A DNA stretch of 64,000 nt from contig JAIRKU010000014.1 of assembly GCA_031259945.1 (NCBI GenBank), forward strand, positions 1 through 64,000, written 5' to 3'. This DNA is from Mycoplasmataceae bacterium. GTDB taxonomy: Bacteria; Bacillota_I; Bacilli_A; Mycoplasmatales; Mycoplasmoidaceae. Positions 20,808 through 32,249 of the stretch are shown here, one piece after another; the first letter of the stretch is position 1, and each line of letters opens with the position of its first letter. The notes under the pieces are model-generated. The model had not been told where the DNA came from and did not search any database. It saw only the letters and a program-made list of their open reading frames with translations. Both the position numbers and the translations under genes were made by a program.

Positions 20808-21155
20808 TTATTGTCCTATAAATTTATTTAAGAAGAAACAAACTGCACTAAAGCCAATACCAGCAATCAAAGCAACAACTACAATAATAATTATTCCAGC
20901 ATGAATATTTTCTTTAGCTTCTTCCCGAATTCTTACATCTTTATGATTTCGATTGCTTCAGTTGTGCATCATACGAACTACTTGCATACCAATTAAAACA
21001 ATCGCTGTACCATAAACTAGAATCATGACAACGTACTGGACTACAGCTGCGTTATCAGATCCTATTAAATTAGAAAGTCAAACTCAAATCCAAGTCGGAG
21101 TACTGCTTGCTCCGTGGATTGCACTATTAAGACTTATCGGAATATTGTGTAACAT
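20808..21155 (-). CDS. Pilin-like conjugation protein (Mbov_0395-like)
   Basis: 115 aa, two membrane helices (VVQYVVMILVYGTAIVLIGM and IIIIVVVALIAGIGFSAVCF) joined by a short charged loop, preceded by an N-terminal amphipathic part. This fits VirB2-type pilins or the pilin-like protein of mycoplasma ICEs. The start ATG 21155 comes two bases after the upstream stop; the stop overlaps the surface-protein ribosome site. In a wall-less cell it may form a channel rather than a long pilus. Confidence 0.7.
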
Positions 21156-21157
21156 AA

Positions 21158-21388
21158 TTATTTTTTAAACTCGACTACTTTCTTAATCCTGGGTTTTCAA
21201 CAAAAAGAATAAATGCTAGCAGCTATTAACAGACCAGTTCCTAAACCTAGTAAGATACTTAGAACAATATGTTCGCCCTCGGGCTCTTTATTAAATCCAG
21301 TCATCATAAGAACAGCCGGCACAACTAAACAAACAAATCCAATAGCTAATAAGACGACAGAAATTTTGAATAATTTTTTATTTTTCAT
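21158..21388 (-). CDS. Small two-helix membrane protein, first gene of the ICE operon
   Basis: 76 aa; start ATG 21388 behind GGAGATC. Two hydrophobic segments (FKISVVLLAIGFVCLVVPAV; IVLSILLGLGTGLLIAASIY) and a basic tail ending WKPRIKKVVEFKK, which is hidden behind a UGA-Trp codon. It is the first gene after the tRNA terminator, so the operon promoter should lie in 21389-21450. Family not recognised. Confidence 0.6.
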
Positions 21389-21445
21389 ATTTTTGTATGA
21401 TCTCCACAATTTTTGTATTACAATAATTGAGTATGAGAACAACAA

Positions 21446-21484
21446 AAAAATCACTAAACTCAGTTATTGATCTAGTGATTTTTT
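21446..21484 (-). terminator. Terminator of tRNA-Trp
   Basis: AAAAAATCACTA and TAGTGATTTTTT form a T-ended hairpin on both strands, downstream of the tRNA on the minus strand. It separates the tRNA from the ICE operon. A diverged copy is at 2665-2704. Confidence 0.75.
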
Positions 21485-21538
21485 CTCGCTTTTCTGCTTA
21501 ACACTTTTGTTTGGAATCATTTCCAATCATGGGTGAAA

Positions 21539-21614
21539 TGGCAGGAGTGGCAGGACTTGAACCCACAACAGGCGGTTTTGAAGACCGCTGTTCTACCAAT
21601 TGAACTACACTCCT
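21539..21614 (-). tRNA. trnW: tRNA-Trp(UCA)
   Basis: 76 nt with encoded CCA: acceptor AGGAGTG/CACTCCT, D arm GTTC/GAAC, anticodon stem GCGGT/ACCGC with loop CTTCAAA giving anticodon UCA, T arm around TTCAAGT. UCA reads UGA as Trp, which explains the many in-frame UGA codons of this window. The discriminator is G. The ICE begins just past its 3' end. Confidence 0.95.
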
Positions 21615-21659
21615 TCTTGGTTGGTTAAATATTATATATAGGATTATTTAGTAGATTAT

Positions 21660-23180
21660 TTAATATCGTTTATGTTTATGATGGAATGATTTATGTGAAA
21701 ATCTTTTATTATGATGTTCAGCACGAAATTGCTTTTTTTTAGGCGTAGCTATTTGAATCTTTACATGGATTCCATTAATTTCCCTTAAACATTGAAATTG
21801 TTCTACTAAATGTTTTTTAAGTTCTACAAAACTATAATGATCCTTAACTCATACATCTAGAATGTCGTCAGAAGAAATGTTCATTATCTTCATGACAGCT
21901 TCTTTTAGGGAACGATTGTCAAATTTATTTTCAGCACCAACATTAAGAAAGAATCTAGTTGATGGACTGTCGGTATTGATGCTAGGACGATGCATTGGTT
22001 GTGAGTGTTGGCGTTGTGATCTGAACGTACTTCGATTTTGAATTATCGGAGCTGGTGTAGTCAAATCTACATTGTCAACTATGTGTTCCATTAATTTATC
22101 TTTGGTCTCTCTTTGTATAGTCCTAAGATGTTTTTGAACATCAGCATCAATGAGTGTATATGCACTACCAGTCATTTGCGCTCTTGCTGTTCTACCAATA
22201 CGATGCACATAATATTTCATATCTTTTGGTACATCGTAATTGATAACTGCATCGACACCTTTTACATCTATACCACGTGCAGCGATATCGGTGGCGACTA
22301 AAATTTGTATTTTCCCTTCTCTAAAAGAGCGCATGACTCTTTCTCTAGCTGATTGTTTTAAATCACTATGCAACGCTTCAGCTTTAAATTTTTGTTCCCG
22401 TAATTGTTTTACCAATCATTTGGCTTTATGACGAGTATTACTAAAAATTAAAACTAAAAAGAAATTTTTATCATGAATCAATTTAGTAATAATTTCTAGT
22501 TTTTTGTGTGCAGGAGTTTTAATGTAATGTTGTGCAATATTAGGAATATCTTTTTCAGCAATAGTAGCTTTAAAATGTTGAGGGTTCTTTTGATATTTCT
22601 TAGAAATATTTAAAATGTTGGCATCGATAGTGGCGGATAATAAAATAGTTTGATGACTATTGTTAGTTTTATGTAAAATTTTATCAATATCGTGGATAAA
22701 ACCCATATCCAACATTTCATCTGCTTCATCTAAAACGACAGTTTTTACTTTAGTCAAATTAATGGTATTACGTTTCAAATGATCTAACACTCTACCTGGT
22801 GTGCCGATAATTATCTGTGGTTGTTCTTTAAGTAATTGGAATTGACGATTAATTTTTTGACCACCATAAATGGATAATATTTTTAAGTTATTAATGAATT
22901 GCCCAATTTTTTTATATTCGGTTGTAATTTGCATTGCTAATTCACGCGTTGGGCATAGAACTATAGTTTGAACAGAATTATCTTGAGGATTAAATTGCTC
23001 TAATGTTGGTATAACAAATGCACAAGTTTTACCAGTGCCTGTGGGGGCTTGTCCAATTACGTCTTTATTCGTGAGAGCAACAGGAATAATTTGCTGTTGG
23101 ATGTCAGTCATCTGTGTGTAATTGGCGTGGTTAATACCATTCAATATGGTAGGTTTAATTTTTAATTCATCAAAATTCAT
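21660..23180 (-). CDS. cshA: DEAD-box RNA helicase
   Basis: 506 aa. Q motif near the start (TQMTDIQQQIIP), motif I APTGTGKT, DEAD box VLDEADEMLDMG, SAT in LLSATID, and the second RecA domain with ATDIAARGID and HRIGRTAR. It unwinds RNA in ribosome assembly and mRNA decay. The C-terminus has a small RNA-binding-like part and a basic His/Lys/Phe-rich tail. It is of the CshA/DeaD type. The reading frame is complete in code 4. Confidence 0.9.
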
Positions 23181-23258
23181 TAATATTCAACTTTCTATTG
23201 CTTAAAAGCAACCTTGATTATCATTTTTAATGTAGTTTGAAAAATAAATGTTTATTGT

Positions 23259-23507
23259 CTAGCCTTGTTTAGTTACTTTTTCAAAAGAGCGAATTAAATC
23301 GCCTAATGTTTTTAGATTAGCTAAATCTTCATCAGGCAAACGTGTGTTTAGAGCTTTTTCTACATTAATGATAATACTCATAGCATTTAATGAGTCAACA
23401 TTTAGTGATTTTAATGTAGAGTCAAAAGTAGAGGGGTCTAAAGATAATTTTATGCCTGATTCATTAGCTGCTTTACGAATGGCTTGAATAATTTTTTGTT
23501 GAGACAT
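23259..23507 (-). CDS. acpP: Acyl carrier protein
   Basis: 82 aa. The DSL motif (NVDSLNAMSIIINVEKAL) carries the Ser that takes the 4'-phosphopantetheine arm. It is acidic and helical as usual. Start ATG 23507 behind GGAGGT. In mollicutes ACP serves lipid or Fe-S/lipoate related acyl transfer. It is transcribed away from katA; both promoters must lie in 23508-23622. Confidence 0.88.
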   Translation of the reverse strand: MSQQKIIQAIRKAANESGIKLSLDPSTFDSTLKSLNVDSLNAMSIIINVEKALNTRLPDEDLANLKTLGDLIRSFEKVTKQG

Positions 23508-23622
23508 ATGATAATTAACCTCCTAGTTAATGCTTTATGGATTATAAGGTTTAAAATGAATACTTAGAGGATATTGTTCTTAACGCCTATAATTATTGGC
23601 ATCTAATTGCTGAGGAGAGATT

Positions 23623-25143
23623 ATGGCAAAGAAGAAGAAAATATTAACTAACACTATGGGGGCGCCTATAGATGAAGACAATACATCATTAACTCTAGGG
23701 AAAAATGGTAAACGTGGCGAGATTACTGCTTTAGGTGATATAAATCTAATTGAGAAATTAGCACATTTTACACGTGAAAGAATTCCTGAGAGAGTTGTGC
23801 ATGCAAAAGGCGCTGGAGCTTACGGAGAATTCACATTAACTAAAGACATGAGTAAATTTACTATGGCAGATTTATTTAATGGTAAAGGTAAAAAGACACC
23901 ATTATTTATTCGTTTTTCTACTGTTGGTGGTGAGAGAGGCTCAGCCGATGCTGCTCGTGATCCTAGAGGATTTGCGATTAAATTTTATACTAAGAGTGGT
24001 AATTATGATTTAGTGGGGAACAATACACCCATATTTTTTATTAGAGATGCAGTTAAATTTCCAGACTTTGTTCATACACAAAAAAGAGATCCACAAACTG
24101 GCATGGCTGATGCCAATATGTTTTGAGATTTTTTATCATTAACTCCAGAATCCATCCATCAAGTAACATTTTTATTCACTGATCGTGGGACACCGCGAGA
24201 TCATCGCCATATGGATGGATTTAGTAGTCACACATACATGTGATACAACAAGCATAAGGATTATGTATGAGTAAAATATCATTTCATTAGCGAACAAGGC
24301 AATGAAACTTTAACTGACGAAGAGGCTACATTAATGAAAGGGAAAGATCCAGATCATGCTACGAGAGATTTATTCCAATCTATTGAAAACAAAAAATATC
24401 CGTCTTGAAAATTTTGTGTTCAAATTATGACTAAACAACAAGCCCTTAATTATAAATTTGATCCATTTGATGTAACAAAAGTATGGTTTCACAAAGATTT
24501 TCCTTTAATTGAAATAGGTAAAATAACTTTAAATAAAAATCCTAAAAATTATTTTGCAGAAGTAGAACAAGCGGCTTTTGCACCAACTAGTTTAATACCA
24601 GGTATTGCTTTTAGTCCAGATAAATTATTACAAGGACGTTTATTTGCTTATCGTGACGCACAAAGATATCGTTTGGGTGTTAACAATACTGAAATTCCAG
24701 TTAATATGCCTAAAGTAAATGTGTACAATTATCAAAAAGATGGCACTCACACTATTACAAATAATTCCAATACTAAAGTGAATTATTTTCCTAATAGTGT
24801 GCCAGGAGAACCTTATCCCATTCCTGAAGTAGCTATGCCAACACTTAACATTGATGGTACATTAGCTAAACGTGTTCAACCATTAGAGGATATAGATTTT
24901 TATCAAACTGGTGAATTTTGAAGACGTGTTTTATCATCAACAGACAAAAAACATCTAGTAAGTAACATTGCAGGTCATTTAGGCAATGCTAAACAAAATA
25001 TCCAATATCGTCAAACCGCATTATTTTATAAAGCAGATAAAGAATATGGTTCTAGTGTAGCTAAAGCATTGAAATTAGATGTTCATAAAGTAGCAAAGTT
25101 AGCTACAATGAAACCAATTGATCGAGTAAAAGCCACATCATAA
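23623..25143 (+). CDS. katA: Haem catalase
   Basis: 506 aa, full length for a small-subunit catalase. It breaks 2 H2O2 into water and O2. Visible: distal His in [13 protein letters not shown], distal Asn in [14 protein letters not shown], and the proximal haem Tyr in [13 protein letters not shown]. Start ATG 23623 behind GGAGAG. Internal UGA-Trp codons show the gene has adapted to code 4. Catalase is rare in Mollicutes (Mycoplasma iowae is a known case), so the gene was probably acquired. Haem supply is not explained by this window. Confidence 0.93.
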
Positions 25144-25207
25144 TCTTACACGTTCAGTAAATTATTAATTAACTAATTATTGGTGCTGCTTATTAATTTA
25201 GTTACGG

Positions 25208-25488
25208 TTAAACTCCAACTTTTTGAGCAATCTTAACTACTAAATCGCTTAATGTATCAAACTTATTATTAACTTCTTGTTTGAAGTTTAGCATTTCTTG
25301 CTCTAATTTATTAAATCTACAATTTACTCGTTGCTCTAGCGCATCAATCCTAGCATTAACATACTCAATTGTGGCATATTTAGGTTTCTTGCCTCCTACT
25401 TTTGCCAATTCAACTTGACTGTTATCTTTATCGTCTCGTTTCACAACACTATATTATACAACACACTTTTTCCCTTAATATTTGCCAT
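25208..25488 (-). pseudogene. Frameshifted copy of the KRDDKDNxQVELAKVG coiled-coil family
   Basis: Nearly identical to the gene at 25682-25909, including its 5' leader. The ATG at 25488 and MANIKGKSVLYN are intact, but one T is missing in the TATAATTATAG stretch, so the N-terminus shifts frame. The rest (from 25444, possibly using a GTG) reads on to AQKVGV and has an extra heptad block (EMLNFKQEVNNKFDTL). The family resembles UPF0134/DUF16-type mycoplasma coiled-coil proteins. It could be translated from GTG 25444 as 78 aa. Confidence 0.6.
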
Positions 25489-25525
25489 AATTTCGTTTTT
25501 TATACTTTCCAAAAAATATATTCAA

Positions 25526-25542
25526 TCTCTACTTATTTAATA
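25526..25542 (-). repeat. Conserved leader core, copy 1
   Basis: TATTAAATAAGTAGAGA on the minus strand, about 40 bp before the ATG of the frameshifted family member. The surrounding 70-80 bp are also shared with copies at 25947, 45046 and 45506. Confidence 0.6.
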
Positions 25543-25681
25543 CACATAAAAATAAAAATATTTTTTTTGTTTTACTTTAACTACCAAGTTTAGTTTTTTA
25601 TCTATCGTTCTAAAATATCAACGTACCCAACTATAAAGCCAAATACTAATTTTGACTTTTATGTTCTCTAATTCAATCGCG

Positions 25682-25909
25682 TTAAACCCCGACCTTTTCA
25701 GCAATCTTAGCTACTAATTCTTCTAATCTATCAAATCTATAATTTACTCGTTGCTCTAGCGTATCAATCTTAGCATCAACATACTCAATTGTGGCATATT
25801 TAGGTTTCTTACCTCCTACTTTTGCCAATTCAACTTGACCGTTATCTTTATCGTCTCGTTTCACAACACTATAATTATACAACACGCTTTTTCCCTTAAT
25901 ATTTGCCAT
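25682..25909 (-). CDS. Coiled-coil repeat-family protein, 75 aa
   Basis: MANIKGKSVLYNYSVVKRDD starts the protein; then VELAKVGGKKPKYATIEYVD and a heptad coiled coil (IDTLEQRVNYRFDRLEELV) ending KIAEKVGV. It resembles UPF0134/DUF16-type proteins, which are multicopy in some mycoplasmas and of unknown function. Family members here share the N-terminus and C-terminus and vary in the number of heptads. The start is ATG 25909; the usual Shine-Dalgarno is absent, so the shared leader may direct expression. Confidence 0.6.
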   Translation of the reverse strand: MANIKGKSVLYNYSVVKRDDKDNGQVELAKVGGKKPKYATIEYVDAKIDTLEQRVNYRFDRLEELVAKIAEKVGV

Positions 25910-25946
25910 AATTTCGTTTTTTATACTTTCCAAAAAATATATTCAA

Positions 25947-25963
25947 TCTCTACTTATTTAATA
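25947..25963 (-). repeat. Conserved leader core, copy 2
   Basis: TATTAAATAAGTAGAGA on the minus strand, 38 bp before ATG 25909. The downstream bases to the ATG match copy 1 almost exactly. Confidence 0.6.
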
Positions 25964-26077
25964 CAAACAAAAATAGAAATTTACTTATTTTCTTTATTTT
26001 TTATTTTACTTTAAACAAGTTTTTGCGAATGTTTTTTACTGTTGCACTTGCAAATGGAATTCAGCCTTTATAAAATA

Positions 26078-26119
26078 TTAGCACTCATACTTGACAAGTG
26101 CTAATACCTATGCTATAAT
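26078..26119 (+). promoter_or_regulatory. CIRCE operator overlapping the dnaK promoter
   Basis: TTAGCACTC (26078-26086), 9 nt, AAGTGCTAA (26096-26104) is a CIRCE element with one arm mismatch, the HrcA binding site. TTGACA at 26091-26096 lies inside it and TATAAT at 26114-26119 follows with a 17-bp spacer, so bound HrcA would cover the -35 box and block the heat-shock gene. hrcA itself is not in the window. Confidence 0.92.
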
Positions 26120-26138
26120 GATTCCACTTTTCAAATAA

Positions 26139-27929
<1,791 letters not shown>

Positions 27930-28015
27930 TTATTGTTAATGATGCTATTACAATAAGGTGTATCTATTTAATAGTACTTTTTTGTATACTCTATTGGTAA
28001 ATTATTAGGGTGTAT

Positions 28016-28615
28016 ATGGAAATACAAAAATATATTCAAGCAATCACTGATGTAGCGATTGCTAATGAAGCTAAATTAAATGCTTTAGATGCCGCTATTG
28101 GTGATGGCGATTTTGGTTCAAATGCAGTGAGGGGATTTAAATCTATCGCAGAACATATTGACGCATTTACTGCAGAGTCTAGTATTGAAGCAGATTTATT
28201 AATGTGTGGTAAACAATTGATGTCACAAATTGGGGGGAGCTCTGGATTATTAATGGGAGCAGCTTTTATAGCAATGGCGACATCATTAAAAGGTAAAACA
28301 TCTTTTAGTAATCAAGATATAGCTAATGCTTTACAAAACGCTTGTAATCGCATTAGCCAATTAGGCAAAGCTAAAGTAGGCGAGAAGACAATGTTAGATG
28401 CATTGACGCCAGTAGTTGCTGCTTTGCAGAATACACAAACTACCAATTTAGACTTTGCTTCTGCTGCTAAAGCTGCAATGACGGGAGCGCAGTCTACTGT
28501 CGATATGCAACCATTTAAAGGCAGAGCTTCATATTTAGGTGAACGTGCTATTGGGCATATGGATGCCGGTGCTTTTTTTGTTGCTTTAATATTTCAACGA
28601 TTGAATGAAATTTAA
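28016..28615 (+). CDS. dhaL: DhaL-domain kinase subunit, standing alone
   Basis: 199 aa. LNALDAAIGDGDFGSN holds the Asp residues that bind ATP-Mg; GGSSGLLMG and KVGEKTMLDALTP follow, and GERAIGHMDAGA ends the fold, as in the ATP-binding subunit of dihydroxyacetone kinase. No dhaK or dhaM is next to it; it may work with a distant DhaK or, like the FakA N-domain, in fatty acid phosphorylation. The start is ATG 28016 (AGGG five bases ahead); GTG 28010 is possible. The stop interlocks with ispF through a shared TTAA. Confidence 0.8.
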   Translation: MEIQKYIQAITDVAIANEAKLNALDAAIGDGDFGSNAVRGFKSIAEHIDAFTAESSIEADLLMCGKQLMSQIGGSSGLLMGAAFIAMATSLKGKTSFSNQDIANALQNACNRISQLGKAKVGEKTMLDALTPVVAALQNTQTTNLDFASAAKAAMTGAQSTVDMQPFKGRASYLGERAIGHMDAGAFFVALIFQRLNEI

Positions 28616-29088
28616 TTTTTTATTGATTTAATCAATACAACAGCATCACATTTAATTAAATTAGATGGATGTTCAAAACGAGTAGCTTTCACATTTATAA
28701 ATTTTGTTTTTAAAATTTTTACTAAAGATTTTTGGATCAATATTTTATTAACACCCAATAAAATATTTTCACATGTGATTGTAAGATCAATATTTACTAA
28801 TTTATATTTAGCTTTTCTTAACCTAGTCAAAACAAAATTTATGATTTTTACTGAATCCATATTTTTACAACGATAGTCAGTATCTTTAAAATATAAACCA
28901 ATATCGCCTAGTTGTAAAGATCCTAAAATAGCATTGGCAATTGAATGTAAAACAATATCACCATCAGAATGAGAAATGATGCGTCAATTAGTTTTGATAG
29001 AATAACTGCCTAACTTAATGACGGCATTTCTCATTTCAGTTAATTCATGTGTATCGTTACCTTGTCCTATTAAATACATATTAAACAT
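28612..29088 (-). CDS. ispF: 2-C-methyl-D-erythritol 2,4-cyclodiphosphate synthase
   Basis: 158 aa, the normal length. It converts CDP-ME 2-phosphate to MEcPP in the MEP pathway. Seen: GQGNDTHEL (metal Asp and His), ISHSDGDIVLHSIANAILG (third metal His and the SDGD loop), GDIGLYFKDTD, and the C-terminal KATRFEHPSNL, where the usual ATT-E-LG sequence is altered. The family match is firm, but the C-terminus is diverged, so activity should not be taken for granted. The start could be ATG 29088 or 29079. IspG in the same window supports a working pathway. Confidence 0.85.
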
Positions 29089-29319
29089 TATTACATAAAC
29101 TTATGAATTATTAATCGGAATCGCAACAACGTTTTGTGAAAAACCACTCATTAACTGCTTTTTATCTACTTAGCAAACTCTATGTAACTATTCACCGGGA
29201 ATAATTTAAACCGTAGGTTCACTTAGATTTCTGTAATTGGCGACACAACTCTATTTAATCTAAACATTCATTTACTATATAATCTTAAGCAATAATTTTC
29301 ATTTCTCTCAAAGGAACAT
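29089..29319. other. Divergent intergenic region with rpoE promoter
   Basis: No gene. A -10-like TATAAT lies at about 29278-29283 upstream of rpoE. Nothing else recognised. Confidence 0.4.
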
Positions 29320-29751
29320 ATGACAAAGCAACAATTTATTGACCAGATTTATCATTTAGTAAAAACTGAATTGAATAATAAACCATTTACATTTAACGAT
29401 GTTTGAAAAAAAATCGTTAAGAATGGTAAGTTATCCAAAGACGAACAAAAGGAAAATGTAGGTGTTGTATACACAGATTTATTACAAGATGCTCGTTTTG
29501 TTTATACTGGTAACAAAAAATGAATGTTACGTGAGTTTGCTACTCAAGAAGAAATTGCTGATTTTCAAAATGCTCTTTATGATTTTAATACTGATGTAGC
29601 AGAAGAAGGATATGTACCACCTATTTCAGATATTGCTGAAGATGAAGAAAAAATTGAAGACGAAAAGAAATTATCTGAAGAAGAGGAAGAAGATATGGAA
29701 GTTAAATCTACCTTAGAAAAAGTTAAAAATGATGATGAAAGTGAAGAATAA
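29320..29751 (+). CDS. rpoE: RNA polymerase delta subunit
   Basis: 143 aa. N-terminal HARE-HTH domain (FTFNDVWKKIVKNGKL, then ARFVYTGNKKWMLRE) followed by a disordered, strongly acidic tail, the two-part build of Firmicute delta. It speeds RNA polymerase recycling and lowers non-specific DNA binding. Start ATG 29320 behind AAAGGAAC. fba follows after 3 bp. Confidence 0.88.
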
Positions 29752-29754
29752 TTT

Positions 29755-30636
29755 ATGAGCCAATCAAGATTAGTAAATATGATAGAGATGTTAAAAAAAG
29801 CTCATGACAATCATTATGCTGTAGCCCAAATTAACATTAATAATTTAGAATGAATTAAAGCTGTGTTAGCAGCAGTGCAAGAAACTAATACACCTATTAT
29901 CTTAGGTGTATCAGAAGGCGCAGCTAAATATATGTGTGGCTTTAAAAATGTCACTGATATGGTTAATAATGTTTTAGACACTATGAATATTACACAACCT
30001 GTAGCCTTACATTTAGATCATGGTACTTTTGAAGGAGCTAAAGCGGCATTGGCTGCAGGTTTTAGTTCCATCATGTATGATGGATCACATTTATCTTTTG
30101 AAGAAAACCTTAAACAGACTCAGGAAATTATTGACTTAGCTAAGAAACAAAATGTTTCGGTAGAAGTAGAAGTTGGTGCTATTGGTGGCGAAGAAGATGG
30201 TAAAAAATCTGGCGGAGAACTAGCAGATGTTGAACAATGCCGCATTATGAGCGGGTTATCAATTTCTTGTTTAGCTGCTGGTATAGGTAACATTCATGGT
30301 ATATATCCATCTGATTGAACTGGACTTAACTTTACTAGGCTTCAAGAAATTCATAATGCAACTAATAATATTCCATTAGTACTGCATGGTGGGACGGGCA
30401 TTCCAGATGTAATGGTACAAAAAGCTATTAGTATGGGGGTGAGCAAAGTTAATGTAAATACAGAATGCCAATTAGTATTTGCAGAAGCTACCCGCAAATA
30501 CATTGAAGCTAATAAAGACCAAGATACTAAAGTTAAAGGTTTTGATCCACGTAAATTATTAAAACCAGGTGTAGAAGCTATCAAAAATAAATGTATTGAA
30601 AAATTTAAAATATTTGGCAGCCTTGGTAAGGCATAA
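29755..30636 (+). CDS. fba: Fructose-bisphosphate aldolase, class II
   Basis: 293 aa. It splits fructose-1,6-bisphosphate in glycolysis using Zn. Metal-binding His are visible in ALHLDHGTF and VLHGGTGIP, the active-site/loop region in YDGSHLSFEEN, and phosphate binding in KVNVNTECQLVF. The start is ATG 29755, three bases after the rpoE stop; there is no strong Shine-Dalgarno, so coupling to rpoE is likely. Complete. Confidence 0.92.
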
Positions 30637-30669
30637 TAAACATTTTATATAAGCGATATATAGCACAAC

Positions 30670-31773
30670 ATGGCATTATCAGCGGGAATAATTGGTTTAC
30701 CTAATGTAGGGAAATCTACATTATTTAACACAATTACCAATTCATCTGTTTTAGCAGCTAATTATCCTTTTGCAACTATTGAACCAAATGTAGGAGTTGT
30801 TAAGGTGCCTGATCAACGTTTATATGATTTAGCTAATTTAATTAATCCTAATAAAACAACACCAGCCATATGCACATTTGTTGATATTGCTGGTTTAGTC
30901 AAAGGCGCTAGTCAAGGTGAAGGATTAGGTAATAAATTCTTATCAAACATTCGTGATGTAGATGCAATTTGCCATGTTGTGCGTTGTTTTGAAGATAAAA
31001 ATATTGTGCATTCTTACGAGAACATTGATCCCATTCGTGATATTGAAATAATTAATTACGAATTAATTTTAGCGGATTGAGAAGTAGTTGAAAAACGCTT
31101 TTCACGCATTGTGGTTAAAGCTAAATCAGGTGATAAACATGCTGCAGTTGAAGAAAAATTATGTCGTAATATTATGCAAGTACTTAAGAACGGACAATTT
31201 GTCAAGACGGTTTCCATGAATGAAGAAGAAAAACAAATGATCAAAAATTATAATTTACTAACAATGAAACCAATTTTATATGTGGCTAATATTAGTGAGC
31301 ATGATGCTGGCAACGCAGAACAAAATATCCATTATCAGAAATTGCAAGAATTTGTATCAAAAAATACACAAGATCAATTAATTGCTATTTCTGCTAATAT
31401 CGAATATGAAATTTCTCGATTACCTAATCAAGATAAACAAATATTTATGCAAGATTTAAATATGAAACAATCAGGGCTGGATCGATTGATTTACACAACA
31501 TATAAATTACTAAATTTATCCACCTACTTTACTTTTGGAATTCAAGAAGTTAAGGCATGAACATTTGTGAACGGCATGACTGCTCCACGGTGCGCTGGAA
31601 TTATTCACTCTGATTTTGAAAAGGGTTTTATTAAAGTAGAGGTAATAGATTATCGCGATTTGTTATCATATAAAAGTGAAGTAGTTGTTAAAGAAAATGG
31701 TAAACTAAGAATTGAAGGGAAGGAATACATAATGCAAGATGGAGATGTTTGTCATTTCCGCTTCAATGTCTAA
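30670..31773 (+). CDS. ychF: Redox-regulated ATPase YchF (Obg family)
   Basis: 367 aa. G1 [10 protein letters not shown]3 [14 protein letters not shown], and the ATP-selecting NxxE in YVANISEHD; coiled-coil insert in the middle and a C-terminal TGS domain ([13 protein letters not shown]). It is a universal ribosome-associated ATPase. Length is normal. The start ATG lies 33 bp after fba. Confidence 0.93.
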
Positions 31774-31779
31774 AATCAG

Positions 31780-32238
31780 ATGGAAATAAAATCTTATATA
31801 ACTATGCCTGAAATCTTGCATAAATTGGAAATCATTGAAATCCAATTAAAATTATTATTTGAATCTTATCGTAGTTTCCTTAATCGTTTTTTAATATGGG
31901 AATTAAGACCATCATTAAAAAAAGACAACGAAACTAAACGATTATTAATCAAAGATTTTAGACAAATTGTTCATTCCCTGTCACAATATTGTAAAGATGT
32001 TAAACTATATATTAGTCACACAAACAAAATTATTAAAAAAGTTGATGCTACTAAATCGCCATCAATGATTAAGTCTATGGAACATAACTTATATAAAGTA
32101 GACGAAGTATTAATAAGATGCAATACTTATATTTACTTAATGGATGAGAGTCAAACACATGTAGTTGACACACTTTGTGATCCTGAACCAAAACATTCTA
32201 AAACCACTCCTGTTAATAGAAAACGTTTTTTAAATTAG
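31780..32238 (+). CDS. Hypothetical helical protein, 152 aa
   Basis: Starts 6 bp after ychF and ends 11 bp before purA, so it is probably in one operon with them. Mostly alpha-helical and basic, with Leu/Ile-rich repeats (LEIIEIQLKLLFESYRSFL) and a polar Pro/Lys tail. No membrane helix, cysteine cluster or known motif. Probably expressed given its tight spacing; function unknown. Confidence 0.65.
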   Translation: MEIKSYITMPEILHKLEIIEIQLKLLFESYRSFLNRFLIWELRPSLKKDNETKRLLIKDFRQIVHSLSQYCKDVKLYISHTNKIIKKVDATKSPSMIKSMEHNLYKVDEVLIRCNTYIYLMDESQTHVVDTLCDPEPKHSKTTPVNRKRFLN

Positions 32239-32249
32239 AAAGAAATATT

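Larger units (their letters stand above)
3500..21450 (-). mobile_element. Integrative conjugative element next to tRNA-Trp(UCA)
   Basis: Seen: tyrosine integrase at one end, coupling ATPase (VirD4/TraG), VirB4 ATPase, VirB6-like membrane protein, pilin-like protein, helicase loader, SSB-like protein, RHH proteins and a toxin-antitoxin pair, nearly all on the minus strand with small gaps or overlaps. The pilin-like, membrane protein and VirB4 order resembles the Mbov_0395/0396/0397 block of Mycoplasma bovis ICEs, here with a large surface protein in between. Known mycoplasma ICEs use a DDE transposase; this one has a tyrosine recombinase. Exact ends are not proven: the right end should lie between 21389 and the tRNA at 21539, the left end somewhere between about 2660 and 3560. 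Confidence 0.85.

Noticed and set aside
24124-24126. Apparent stops splitting catalase, ligA, uvrA and many others
   Set aside because: All are UGA; the tRNA-Trp(UCA) in the window shows they code for Trp.
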